64,000 bases of DNA from Buxus sempervirens (Eukaryota; Streptophyta; Magnoliopsida; Buxales; Buxaceae). The stretch is taken from the NCBI GenBank assembly GCA_947561395.2, contig OX387188.1:11310061-11374060 (forward strand), given 5' to 3'. The notes beneath the pieces were generated by a model that had not been told where the DNA came from, made no database searches, and saw nothing but the letters and a program-made list of their open reading frames with translations. Within the stretch, counting starts at the first letter, position 1. Every line of letters starts with the position of its first letter. Positions 24,960-36,690 of the stretch are shown here, one piece after another. The translations under genes and the position numbers were made by a program.

Positions 24960-26639
24960 CTGTCTGTGAAACCCCATTCCAATATCCCTAGCATACCATA
25001 ACCATTGAGCTTGATGTGTAGGTGAAGCTGGAGCAGCTCAAGCCTAAAGCCAGTCAAAGTGGCTAAGCCCGGGCTGTCGGCAGCCTGTGAAGGTGAGCAA
25101 CTTCTATTTGGTTAAATGAAATCCCCTAAGTGAGAAAATTTGCTAAGTGTTAATTGGATTTGTGCAATGTAGGATAGGGGGAGCATGGCAAACTTGTAAA
25201 TAGGGAGCCTTGTTAGAAAGCCACTTAAGAGAAAAACCAAAGCAAAGAGCCCCATACAACTAAACCCTTTTTCCTCTCTTCCTCCTCTCCCACTCATCTT
25301 CTTCACCTCCTTCTCATCACTTTTCTTCCCATTTTCGTCCTCCATCCCTTTCCAACTCATTGGAGGTGTTGTTGGTAAGCAAAAAGAAAAGAACCCAAGA
25401 AAACCCATTTTCGTTTGAGGTTTGGAGTGTTGAGATTTGTGGAATCAAGCAAAAGAGGAGCAAGGAGCTGTTCGTGAGTTGCAATAGAGGTTATACAACT
25501 TGCTCAAGTGATTGCAAGAGGTAAGCAACACCACCCCAACCCTTATTTCATGATTTCGGCCATTTTCGTATGTGGAATGTGAATGTTAGGGTTGAGATGT
25601 GAAAACAAGTTATAGGGCCAATAGGTGAGTTTTCTTTGAGGGGTTTTGTAAGTAGAAAGTTTCTACACATGCTAGGAGTAATTTCAAGCCCAAAAACACT
25701 TAGAACAAGTGAGATTTGAGAAAAACCCTAAATCCCCAAAAATCGGATTTCGCGAGCTGCTGAGAAAACACAGCCGATCGAGCAGTCGCTCGAGCGGTCA
25801 TTAGGTGGTAGTGTTGAGTAGCCTTAGATAGAGTTTTAAGTCATGGCCGCTCGAGTATCGCTTGAGCGACTGTTCTAGCACCCTGTTTTAACAGAGAACC
25901 CAAGAGAAAATTTTCTAGCTGCTCGAAGTCGGTTCGAGTGCCCCTACCAGAATTTCCAAAATTTACACTTTTAGCCCAGATTGAACCACCCTTTGTTTTT
26001 GTCCAAATCCAACTTATGGATAAGTGAGAGTTAGGTGTTTAGAAGGTGTTCCAACTAGAAGTAACTCAAAATTCCAAATACTATAGATTTTGGGTACGTT
26101 TTCCCAAAGAGGGTCTTACCGAGAGTTTCTATCCCAGAATAATATAGAAATAGGATAACTTGATTTACCACCTCAAACACTTTACAATTAACCATTAGAA
26201 GTAGAAATCAAGAACCGAGACCGAGATATACAAGTATCAAAAGAATTGAGGCATAGGTTGCCCAAAATGAGCCAAGAAGAGTAGAAAACTCTGGAAACCA
26301 AACTTTACCCTTGAATACCAAGTTGAGTACACCACACCTGGAATTATTGGCTTCGGCCTAATATTTGACCCACGATATGAAGGGCATAGGCCTATGTTAC
26401 AATTTCCCCACCCAGGGCTTTGGCCTTTACTTGCACCATGAAATGAAAAGGGCAGTCGCCCATGATCATTGATTATAAAAGAGAAGGGCAGTGGCCCATT
26501 GTCATTGACACTAGGAATGAAAGGGCAGTGGCCCCACTAACATTGATTATTGAACAAAGGGCTTCAGCTCTACACCTTTGACCTGAGTTGTATAAGAGGC
26601 AGTAGCCTAGAAGTTCACGGGATTTAATTTGGGCATTGG

Positions 26640-27015
26640 CCCATGTGTTGGCATTCTACATGGGCAGTTCACCTCAATTGGGGGTAGTGAACTATTGTTC
26701 ACCTCAATTTGGGGGTAGTGAACTGGCCCCATCACCACAGTGAATATTGGTAAGCAATATATGCCATTCACCTCAATTGGGGGTAGTAAACCATTGTTCA
26801 CCTCAATTTGGAGATAGTGAACTGGCTTCATCATGACAGAGAATATTGATTGGTAATGCATGCTGTTCACCTCAATTGCGGGTAGTGAACCAAGGTTCAC
26901 CTCAATTTGGGGGTAGTGAACAAGCTCTTCCACAGCAGTAAGTCTTGGTGGGTAGATGGATCGGTTCATCTCGGTTAGGGGTAGTGGACCTTTGTTCACC
27001 TTAGCCTGGAGATAG
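26640..27015. repeat. GTTCACCTCAATTGGGGGTAGTGAAC minisatellite in L7
   Basis: About nine units. Each pairs GTTCAC with GTGAAC around CTCAATTTGGGGGTA, so every unit can fold on itself. The words match, in reverse orientation, the L6 minisatellite even though the LTR ends differ. Confidence 0.85.
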
Positions 27016-27287
27016 AGAACTCATATCCTCCACGCAAGCTTGGGATCCGTTACATGTATTATGATGTTTATTGATTGCATATGATTTAAATTGCTGAACT
27101 GTACACTGAAGCACATGCATGCACTATTGTATGACACATGAGATGCCGTGGATTTTATCGTATTAAAAACTACCCGCATGTCATGGTTTCATCAAGATAT
27201 AATTGCATGAACTGGGTTTTATCGAATCATGCATGTGTTGCTTACTGAGACATTCGTCTCACAGTTGTTATCTATCTTATTTTTCAG

Positions 27288-27379
27288 ATCCATCGACATC
27301 CAGTGTGAAGGACCGGGCTGGGGATAAAGGAAAGGAAAAGGCCATTGGGTATAGAGAGGAAGACTATTATAGGCCTTAG
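27288..27379 (+). other. Candidate LTR terminal exon with acidic peptide (L7)
   Basis: Follows TATTTTTCAG. The frame read from the acceptor G is open for 30 residues, charged in the middle (KDRAGDKGKEK) and ends GYREEDYYRP before TAG. The length differs from L1 and L2, but the ending and the stop position are the same. Confidence 0.5.
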
Positions 27380-27674
27380 GATTTTTATCTTGTAATACAT
27401 GTTAGTTTTGAAATGTAAAACCTTTACCTTGAGAGGAGTGACTAGTCACCCAAATGTTTTGTAACTAAACTCTCATGTCTTATTTCATCTCAAAGGTATA
27501 TATATATATACGATCACACTTTTGATATGCACATGTATGAACTGTTGCACTTGCACTTGTAGTGAAAAGTTTTAAATTATTCTGTGTTTTGTTAAGAGTA
27601 ATGGCCCACTTGCCGCGGTCTGGGACGGGTTGTGCCTTGGAGGGGCAGGCTTGGTTCCGGGGCATGACAGTGTC

Positions 27675-28691
27675 CATGATGTCCACATCGGTAACAGGCT
27701 CCAGGTGTAGCAAAACATGGACCAGGGATGTGATTTTGTCGGCATTTAAGACAGCCACCATCAATGGGGCTACCACTCTGCCCTCCAGAAGACCCTGCTC
27801 CCCACGATTACCTCCTCTGGTCTGGGTACCCTATTCTCTGCCTCTTATCTCCAAAGTACCTCTGCTCCATAGCTGGTCGAGGTGGCACTCTCCTCCCTGC
27901 CATCTCTCTCCCATCCTCTGACTGGTAGATCTCTCTGCCATTGATGCTCTGCGGACAGTCTCATAGAAGCTGCTGCTCAGAAACATCTCCACTCGGTCCT
28001 TAATGTCGGGCCTAAGACCTCTCTTAAAGTGCCTAGTCTTTTTGGCCTCTGTGTCTACCAAGTGTGGGGCAAATCGAGACAACTCTGAGAACTGTGCCTC
28101 ATACTGAGCTACACTCAAATCTCCCTAAGCAATGGTAAAAAATTCAGCCTCCTTTTGGATTCTCACCTCCTCCAAAAAATAATGAAGGTAAAAGCGGTCC
28201 TTTAACTCCTCCCAAGTCAAATGAATCCCTGCCTCAGTCACCTACTTCGTATAGACCTCCACCAGTGCTATGCCTCCCCTTTCAATCACATAGCTTGCCA
28301 ATCTAACCTTGCAATCTTCTCTGCATTCAATTGCCTCGAAGATTTTCTCGATGCGCATTAGCCATCTTTCCGCTTCCATAGGGTCGGCATGACCATGGAA
28401 GGGAGGTGGGGACATCTTCCTAAATTCCCCCATAGCATTTGGTGCATGCACATCTCCTTCTTGCCCTTGCTCCCCAGGATTTCTGGGCTGATAATGCCCA
28501 TGCTGCTGATTTACAGCAGCTTGCTACTAGAACAGGGCCAAGACTTGTCCAAAAGCGCTCCATACAGCATCCATCTGAACTACAGGAGCTGGGGCATTAG
28601 GTGGAGCATCCACCGGGGCATCAGCTGGAGCCTCAACTAGTACAAAGTCGGCTGCCGCTGCTGGTCTACGGGATCTACCCCGTCTCACCAT
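27675..28691 (-). pseudogene. gag: Element C gag (broken)
   Basis: The minus strand from ATG 28691 opens MVRRGRSRRP with an Ala/Pro-rich head. The capsid region follows: FRKMSPPPFHGHADPMEAERW at about 28440-28380, RIEKIFEAIEC, then VAQYEAQFSELSRFAPHLV and RHFKRGLRPDIKDRV at about 28115-27990. It ends in a zinc knuckle (C-x2-C near 27700) split by the solo LTR. At least four stops interrupt it (about 28529, 28249, 28125). The order and motifs are those of retrotransposon gag proteins of the gypsy type. Confidence 0.8.
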
Positions 28692-28831
28692 GTTCAACTG
28701 CATTACAAAGAAACTTAAATACACACAGGAACTCTCATCCTAATAACAATGACTTAGAGGGGTCTATCTAGCGTACACTCATTCCCATAAACCATCCTAA
28801 GGCTTTTAATTCATATGTTGGATCAATTTTT

Positions 28832-28842
28832 CTCTGATACCA
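28832..28842 (-). promoter_or_regulatory. Primer binding site of element C (initiator Met tRNA)
   Basis: The minus strand reads TGGTATCAGAG 4 nt after the end of the 5' LTR. It is complementary to the 3' end of plant initiator-Met tRNA. Confidence 0.9.
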
Positions 28843-28846
28843 TAAC

Positions 28847-29172
28847 TGTAGTGCCCCGAATCTGGGTCTGACCTATCACGGCACCAACCCGTCCCTGAGC
28901 GCTACTTGTGGCCCAATTCGATCTCCTGATAAACAAATGTATGGCAATAAAAGACAATTCATCAGAGTGCACAAGATATGTTGTGTACAGGTATAGCTAT
29001 CCAATCAAAATACTCACACCTGGATACAAGCTAGTACACCAAAAGCATATAGATCATCTAAAACAAGGGTGACTAATAACTCTCACTCTCTTTTTCTCTT
29101 TCTCTCTCTCTCTCTCTCTAAGTATGATCAATCATGTACAAAAGCTATGAATCCAAAAATGTACATCACATC
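28847..29172 (-). mobile_element. Element C 5' LTR, first piece (L6)
   Basis: TGTAGTGCCCCGAATC, matching 19961 onwards. It is interrupted at 29172 by the solo LTR, resumes 32184-32567, is interrupted by element B, and finishes 55340-57061. The sum of pieces is about 2432 bp against 2426 in the 3' LTR. It includes a CT microsatellite at 29084-29120 that is longer than in the 3' copy (20193-20217). Confidence 0.9.
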
Positions 29173-32100
29173 TATAATGCCCCGAACCCAGGTCAGTGCA
29201 AAACCGGCACCCAACCCGAACCCTGTTCGCTACTGTAACAACCCAAGTCTGGTTCAACAACCAAACCCGAGGTGTTACCACGAAGCTGGGGTCAGATACA
29301 AACTAAGATTCACAATAAATTTTAAAGTTAGTTAATTACATCAGAGTTCTAGTGGGAAATAAAACAATTCTTTATTCAATTTAATCGAATCAGTTTACAA
29401 TAAAAATTTTCTAATCAAAATGTGGACAATAATATCAATTACAATTCTACCCATCAAATAAACCCCATCTTCACGATCTCTCTAAGCAAACCTGAAAAAT
29501 AGGTGAAAACGGAGTGAGATTTACACCTCAGCAAGTAGTAGGTGCATGCAATTAGAACAGTCTAATTTTAAACAAACAGTCATGAGGTATGCGATTAATC
29601 AACGATAAAGCGATGAATTCAGGTTATCAATGGCAATTCCAAATAAAGCGTTAGAATATGCAATCAGACGTAAAATACCAACAAAGTATGTTATCGATAA
29701 ATAAATTGACGAATAGAGATAAAACACGTGTCACTGCAGGACTCACAAAGATGATAAGTTTTTGAGATGACACTCGACCAAATGCTATACCATCGTACAA
29801 CTGAGAGCAATGCTACTAAGACACTCAAACCCGTCAACATCACCTTAGATAGGAGCTGTAGTCATCGACTTATTGCGCACGAACTCAGCAAAGTTGGTAT
29901 GTACCACTAGCATGCAGCACCAAAATCAATACATGGAGATGGCCGCTGATCCACATGTACAGAAATCACCAGCGAGGCTCGAAATAACCCTACAGACATT
30001 GGACCCCCCATTGCAAACTAACTTGCAAAGGAAGCGCACTCGCACAAGGAGTAACTCAACCCAAACAAAATACCACTTAGCTAACCAGCCAAAACTATGG
30101 ATCCATAACCAGCTAAGCCCATTGACACAAAACACGATAAAACAACATACGGGAGGACATGCTACTGTAGGAGGCATACACACCTTTACCTGTAAAGGAT
30201 TACACATCTCTACAACAGAGGATTACCCATCTCTGCTGTAAAAGCTAGTATCAACTCAATCACAGGAGCTGTATCACCCAACCGTAAAAGAAAAGTGAAT
30301 AACATCATACCACATACCAATCCATACCAAAATATTCAATTCCAAGAGAAAACCATGATTCAATCCTTAAAAACCCAAAATAAAGCCTTTTCAGAATAAC
30401 ATATGCAATTTCCCAATTATATTCAAAATAAAACTCATGGATCATTAGTTCGATGAAAATCAGAGTTTATACAATCCCAGAACCCAATATTCATATTTAA
30501 AGCACAAACAAAAGTAATTCAAGTCTTGCTTAGAGTTTTCCTTATTAATCCCCTTATTATAATCCAAGTTTCCTTATTAATACCTAAGATAGCATCTATT
30601 TCAATTTTCTGTATTTTTAAGTTCCAGCATATTCTACAGACCTAAAATATAGTTTAGAAGGTAATTTTAATCCATAAATACAAGCTAGTATTATTCCTAT
30701 TGTTGTTACCTTCAATTTAGTCCTTTTCATACTCTAACCTATCCTTAGAACTTCCAATTACTTGGTTATTTACAAAATATAATTTTATAAATTTCTATAC
30801 CTCAATTAGGTCATTATAAAGTTGATAGAATGATTATCTTACTAGAAAAATTACTAGGTATTTAATCGTATTACAAAAATCCCCAAAACCTGAATTTTTT
30901 GCAAAGAGCGCCTACCTCCGCTGTCTAGGTGATCCTGGGCAGTCCTAGGCGCTAATTCAAATTTCAGTTAAAATTTCCAGATTTTCCAATTTCGGATTTT
31001 TAGGCTTTTGCTATAAGTTTAATCAATCTAAATTAATCTACTAACATTCTAAATCATACCTAAATCCCTCTAGATTAATTAGTGTCAATGAAACACCATC
31101 CTACGATTGTTTACATAATCAAACCAAGATTTCTTCATTACTTTAGCAAATCCTTCAAGTACACAAAACTCTAAAATATAAACCATTCGATTCCATGTAA
31201 AATCCTTTCCGGCTAATCAAACTAAACCATAATAAATCACAGAAATCAAAACCATGTAGTTCCTCCAGTTTTCAAGGGTTGCTACTTGCCTCATACGCTA
31301 AAATCCATCTTCCTTTGAAGTTTCTAATTCTGGACCCAACTTCTGCTCCCAATCGCACTAACCTAGAGTTCTCCAATTCCAATCTCCACCGTTCATATTG
31401 TAGATCCATCAGTCGTGACCAAACCCTCTAAATTTGAAGTTGATCCACTGTCCGGATTTTCCCCAATCGCGATTTGATAGAGACTGGTCGGACATCTCCA
31501 GCAACCTTCTTCTTCCTTTCTCTCGGTCTTTTCTCTCAATATTTAACCCACGAAAATTCTCTCTTGTCTCACCTTACTCTCATATTTATACTTGGCTTTA
31601 GAAGTGCTAAACCAACCCTAATAGGCTCCTTTAATTGGGCTAGCCCAAGAGTGGTCTAGTTAAAGTTTAACTCCTTTTAATTAATTCCTACTTTTTCTCC
31701 ACCTTCTATTTTTCTACCAATATTACTATACTAATTAAATTTTCTTATTATCTAAACCCTCCTTAAAACCTAATTTCGTGCCTAACACTCTCTTAAATCC
31801 TAAATATCACCTAAAACCCAAGTTAGTTAATTTTCCTCCCAATTAAGACCCAAATTTACCTAATTACCCTTTTCCTCTTTTAGGCTTTTATTACTTCTTT
31901 TTAATTTCTAACTTGACTAAATAAATTATTTTATTCTATTTTCTAATCCTAATTATTGTTTAATGATTTATTTCATAATTACCCTCTTCTGAAAATCACC
32001 AAAATACCCTTTTTACCCTTCTAGGCTAATTTCCTTAAAAGTTTTTCTTTATTTACCAATGATTAATTGATTGAATTATTAATCTTCTAAATTCTCACTT

Positions 32101-32178
32101 CTTATCTTATTTATAACTTAAACTTATTTACTTATTTATTTATGCCCTAATTATTATGTTAAAATCCGGGGTCTTACA
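29173..32178 (-). mobile_element. Solo LTR, L5-related, minus orientation
   Basis: Flanked by TSDs ACATC (29168-29172 and 32179-32183). The plus-strand left end reads TATAATGCCCC, one base from the expected TGTAATGCCCC; the right end is ATCCGGGGTCTTACA. A second TGTAACAACCC at 29234 looks like the start again, so the left edge may be partly duplicated. Inside are L5 phrases (reverse of ATCATCTCAAAA, GTGCAATAAGTC), a CCTAGGCG-type block (30905-30955), a hairpin with a GTAA loop (29515-29530) and an acceptor CTATTTTTCAG just beyond it. Confidence 0.85.
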
Positions 32179-32183
32179 ACATC

Positions 32184-32567
32184 TATCCCAAAACGTGATC
32201 AAAATGACAAAAATAGAAACCCTACATAGGGTGGAAATAATCCTCCGGCCTATACTCCGGATCACCCTGAAAATCTGCCCCGATACTTGACTCACCAGCA
32301 GGATCTGAAAACAAAACACGCGTGAGACTAACGTCCCAGTAAGTAGCACAATGCATGATAAGAAACAGTTTATGCAACTTTCAGATAATAAAGTAACATG
32401 CTCATATACAATATGTTCAAACTCTATCAAAACCATGTTAAGAAGCAGTTCAATTATAACAATACAATATCAGTATAAAGTGTCTGTAAATCGAGATAAC
32501 CACCCTCTACCCTTTAACCAAGATTCAAGGCCTAGTGGAGTGCCCCTCCACGCTGTTTGATGAATCA
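32184..32567 (-). mobile_element. Element C 5' LTR, second piece (L6)
   Basis: Matches 20266-20650 of the 3' LTR almost base for base, except that AAAGAAGCAGTTTAACTAT-type duplications differ. It ends with AATCA, the left TSD of element B. Confidence 0.9.
32222..32304 (-). other. Candidate LTR terminal exon with acidic peptide (L6, 5' copy)
   Basis: On the minus strand GTTTTGTTTTCAG precedes a frame opening DPAGESSIGADFQ and ending EYRPEDYFHPM, then TAG. The reading frame, acceptor and stop are all intact. Confidence 0.55.
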
Positions 32568-34252
32568 TGTAAAATCCCAGATTTTAGCAATAAATAAAAA
32601 TTAATTATTAAATAGGCTAATCAGGCTAATAATATGCAGGAGATGAGATATTGGTTCAAACCGGAGGAGTTCAAATTGAACCGGAGAAAATTGAGGAACC
32701 TATCTAAGGTAAGAGCTTGATTTTGGATTAAGTATAAATTCTAATTTGATGATTGGTTAATACTGTAGGATATAATTGATAAAAATAAAATATAAAGAGT
32801 GAGGGAGTGGTCGAACCCATAAAGTGAGGGTTGACCCAGATCTGCTTGGGGTGAGTTTTAAATTGGGTTGGGTTGGTGTTGGTTGTTTTGATAAGTGAAG
32901 GGGGTATTTTAGTAAATAAATAAGAAGCCTTTAAATAACCTACTACTGCATGCGACCAATTCATGTTTGGAAAAGAAAACCAGCCGCACGTCCAACCTCT
33001 CTCTTCTATTCTTCAACTCTCCCATAGGAAGATCAAGCCCTAATCCTAAGCAACCTTTTGGAGCAGGCTTTTCAGAAGAAGGAGAGGATTTTCATTCAAA
33101 GTTTCAGGAAAGTAATAAGTTATAAAAAGTTTTTTGTTTTGGGAGTATAATTCGTGGAAGAGAGTTCTTAAAGATGTGTGGTTTGATTCAGAGGAGATAG
33201 GGGATTGCTGAGTTCGTTTAGATCTTCTTGAGGATGATTCACAGTGCTATTAGAGAAGGATTTAAATCTTAGAAGAAGTAAGTAGTCCCTTTAGCTCTAG
33301 CACAAAAGAAATTCGTTTTTTTAATCGATATTCATGTTTATTCAGAGATTTGATGAGTTGTTTTTGTTATTTATGATGTTTTATTTGTTAGCAATTGTTC
33401 TAGCATGTTTATAAAGTGTTTTAGCATGATTTAGAATGGATTTTATGCACTGGATATTGAGTTTTGCGAATTTTTAACGTAACGGGCCGCTTAAGCAGTA
33501 GCTCGAGCGCCCTTTGTTTGCCTTTGGAACCCGAGAGCTATTTTTCCTGGTTAATTTATCGCCTGAATAGTCGCTCAAGCGACCAACCCTAAAAAGACCA
33601 AACTGTTAGCCATTTGAGCGCCCGACTGCCGCTCGAGCGCCCTGTCTGTCAGAATTTTGGAAATTTGCCTTTCAACCTAGTTTTCACTACGGAGGTATTT
33701 TTATCCAAATTTAACCTATGTACCATCAAGATTGGGGTATTTGGGAAGTGTTTGCACAGGCGGATGTTTAAAATTCAATTTTATAAAGATTTTGGGTAGA
33801 TGTTTCGAAAGAGGCACTTTTACTTAATACCATTGTTCTAAATGTTTCTATTTTTAAACAAAGATGATTTTAAGGGTTCCTACACCTGTATTTGGTCTAT
33901 CTGGACATGTTTTGAGTTCCGAATGATTTTACGTATACCTGGATTATTTTACCCATTGAAACCGTGATCTTGAAGCATGTATTTGACTCCACTGGTGTAG
34001 GGTTTTGGAGTCACATTTGTGACAAGGCAGGTGCCTGGCTTATAGCTTCCGCAAGGTGGATTTGGTTATTGGTATTTATATCTTCGGTCCGTGTACTCGG
34101 CGGGATACTTACTCGATTCGTGTACTCAGTGGGAAGATGGTTACTTTTCGTTATCCTCAGTCCGTGTACTCGGCAGGATACTTCCTCGATCCATGTACTC
34201 GATGGGAAAATGGTTACTTTTGGTTATCCTCGGTCCGTGTACTCGGCGGGAT
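32568..34252 (+). mobile_element. Element B 5' LTR, first piece (L2)
   Basis: Purine-rich leader with donor AGAAGAA|GTAAGTAG near 33278, CTCGAGCGCCC block (33485-33645), then the first minisatellite units. It is broken by element A at 34252 and resumes at 45909. Confidence 0.92.
34083..34252 (+). repeat. 73-bp minisatellite, B 5' LTR (left of element A)
   Basis: Units containing GTCCGTGTACTCGGCGGGATAC and GTGTACTCGGTGGGAAGATGG. The array is cut by element A and continues 45904-46092. In total it has fewer units than the 3' LTR array. Confidence 0.9.
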
Positions 34253-36483
34253 TGTAACGCCCCGGATCCGTGTTGTTCAATAAAGATATAACACGTCTCA
34301 CAGAGTGTTAAGGATCTTAATCACCTAAACTAAACCATATCAGAGTGAACAATCATACTTTATCTAAGAATTCAATATTCAACTTAACTAAGATTAAATG
34401 GTTCAACCTCAAACTACTTTATTACACCTCAAAAATGTAATTAATTCAAAAATTCAATTCAAGAAATATAACCTACAGATCTAAGGAATGTAATAGTAAT
34501 CTTCCTCCCTATATGTCTCAGTCGGATCTACCCCAGTAGTCGCCTCACCTCGAGTATCTGAAAATCAAAACAAAAACAAAAGAGTGAGATACGAATATCT
34601 CAGCGAGTAGCATATGCATGCATAAATAGTTAACCACAGTTCAAATTTATGCATCGATAAATAACCAGTACGATTAAGTAACCAAAAAAATCTCCAAGTT
34701 TAAATCCAAAACCAATAATCGTTTCCAATCACATTTCAATTCAATACTGACAACACATCTATTGGTCAATGTCATGACTATTGTTAAGTTGATAAATTAA
34801 TATGCCAAGTAGACACTCCACACCTCCATGTACACAGTTCCGGCCTACTCAGGGTTTCGGAAACTTTGAAATGACGGCCTACTCCCCGGGTTTCAGCATT
34901 GACAACCAGGCCTACTCAGGGTTTCTGGCTGCTCTACACCGGTCGTGGCAACACACAAGGCCATGCAATTACAACAACCAACAAAATCATTACATTACTA
35001 AGCTTAAGCATGGATCCAGGACAAGCTAAACGAAAACAGCAAACCAACGTATAAACTCAACTCTGACATCATATTAAATCAACAATACTCATCATCATGC
35101 ACAACACAACATAGCTCAACACATGTCCCTCTGGACCAGAACAGTACCTCATGTACCTTCAGTATTTACTCAAATCTCATAACACAAGACCATTGGTAAT
35201 AAAACCCATTTACTCACACCAACATAAACTTTACAAATGTAGTTTGGCACTTTTAATCAAGTAAAAGCCAGATTAAACAATTCTCATTCAAGGAACAAGT
35301 GTATAACAAAAAGAGAAATAATCATGAACTCCTAGTGTTTTGGAAATATAACATCACCTACCGATAACCCTAAAAATTCACTTCACAAACTCTTAAGGAT
35401 TTCCAATAATAGCACTTAATAATCTCAGAGTGTTTGAACAGGTAATAATATTTCTAAGGTCCTAAACAAGTCAATAGCTAAGTGATTGAACCCTCAAAAT
35501 ATCAACTCTAGCTTGATTTGGTCAAATTTCACATTTCGGCAAAGTATTGGGGGTTTGCGCTGACCTCTAGCGCTTGGCGCGAGGTCGGCGATAACTCAGT
35601 AAAACAAAACACTTCGCGCTAACTCCCAAAAAACCAGGCGTGAGATAGGCGCGAGATAGGTGCGAGATAGGCGTTAAGGAAATTAGGTCTCGCGCTTAAC
35701 GAAAACGGTCGGCGCGAGCTCGGCGATAAGGAAGTTTAGTTCTCTCGCTGACTAAAACTAGTTGGCGCTAGGTAGGCGCAAACCCGGCGGATACCCCCTA
35801 CGATTTTCAACTCTCTGTTAACTCTAGATCGCCATGACTGACCCAATTTTTAATGTCTGTAACAATTTTCCTAACCTCCTACTATCCCCAGAAGACGTTT
35901 AAACAAGTTTTAAAATTATTCTAAACACATTATAGTTTATCTCTAGAAATCGTCCCAAAACCTCACGTTCGACACTGTATTTCCAGAACTTATGCAATAC
36001 GACTAAACTCAATGATCAAAACCAAAAACCCAGATTAAAACGATGCTACTCACCTCTTGCACGCTTAAATCCCTACAACAGCAAGTACTCGAACCCGAAA
36101 AACCCTCAGTCGATCGCCAACAGTCGCTCGTCTGCTTGCTATCGTCGCCCACTTGCTCCTCTGTTCGCAAGAGGAAAACTCTTCTGAAAACCTTGATTCG
36201 AACACACAGATTGGCAGGAAAAACTAACAGTCTTCTTCTCTCCCAAAAACCTAGATCAATAGCCGCAATCGCCTTCAACACAAGTATACGAGTATTGTGA
36301 ACCCTACGAATCTAATTCCTTAAGTATTTATACTTACCATACTTATATTGCCACTCGACGAGTTTTGAAAATCCTTGATTCCGTACATGCTCTCCCATCG
36401 AAATTTCCTACATACACACAGGCTATTAAGTTTATTCTTCCAAATAAATAATAAAAACATGTAGAAAATATCGGGGTTTTACA
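34253..36483 (-). mobile_element. Element A 3' LTR (L1)
   Basis: 2231 bp, TGTAACGCCCC...TCGGGGTTTTACA. It is almost identical to the 5' LTR except for two visible deletions: about 30 bp near 34310 (a GGTAAGGATAT...GTTGGATAATC segment in the 5' copy) and about 40 bp in the CCTACTCAGGG repeats near 34875. The close match points to a fairly young insertion. Confidence 0.95.
34481..34557 (-). other. Candidate LTR terminal exon with acidic peptide (A 3' LTR)
   Basis: Minus strand: acceptor TTTTGATTTTCAG, residues DTRGEATTGVDP..., ending YREEDYYYIP and TAG. Confidence 0.55.
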
Positions 36484-36497
36484 TTCTCCCCCTACAA
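36484..36497 (-). promoter_or_regulatory. Polypurine tract of element A
   Basis: The minus strand reads TAGGGGGAGAA immediately before the 3' LTR, preceded by ACGAAATTTTTG. This is the plus-strand primer. Confidence 0.9.
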
Positions 36498-36520
36498 AAA
36501 TTTCGTCCTCGAAATTTACC

Positions 36521-36690
36521 TCAAGAGGAATCGAATAACTCCGGATACTTCTTCTTCATCTCTTCTTCACCTTCCCAAGTGCATTCTTATGTGGTATGAT
36601 TCTGCCATAGCACTTTCACCAAGGGAACAACTTTGGTGCGAAGAATCTGCTCACGACGATCTAGGATTTGAACTGGTCTCTCCTCGTATG
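36521..36690 (-). pseudogene. Element A chromodomain-like C-terminus
   Basis: Contains ILDRREQILRTKVVPLVKVL and, after an in-frame TAA at about 36585, ECTWEGEEEMKKKYPELF, with the terminal TGA at 36521-36523. Such tails read histone marks in chromoviruses and steer integration. This one lacks the full aromatic cage expected of group I chromodomains and matches the degenerate kind found at this position in Tekay-type elements. Confidence 0.75.

Larger units (their letters stand above)
24965..27669 (+). mobile_element. Solo LTR, family L7, inserted in element C gag
   Basis: Starts TGTGAAACCCC and ends GGTTCCGGGGCATGACA (2705 bp). Flanks are CTGTC (24960-24964) and GTGTC (27670-27674), a TSD with one mismatch. 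The boundary is supported independently: removing the LTR and one TSD copy restores the spacing C-x2-C-x4-H-x4-C of the host gag zinc knuckle. It carries a leader donor AGAG|GTAAGCAAC at about 25520, a CTCGAGCGG block (25760-25950), a minisatellite (26640-27010), a hairpin (27246-27261) and a terminal exon. Confidence 0.9.

Noticed and set aside
25086..25100. TGTGAAGGTGAG as the left end of the L7 solo LTR
   Set aside because: No matching duplication, whereas 24965 gives a near-perfect one and restores the host gag zinc knuckle.
27562..27921. 119-codon plus-strand frame
   Set aside because: Spans the solo LTR border and the antisense of element C gag; not a gene.
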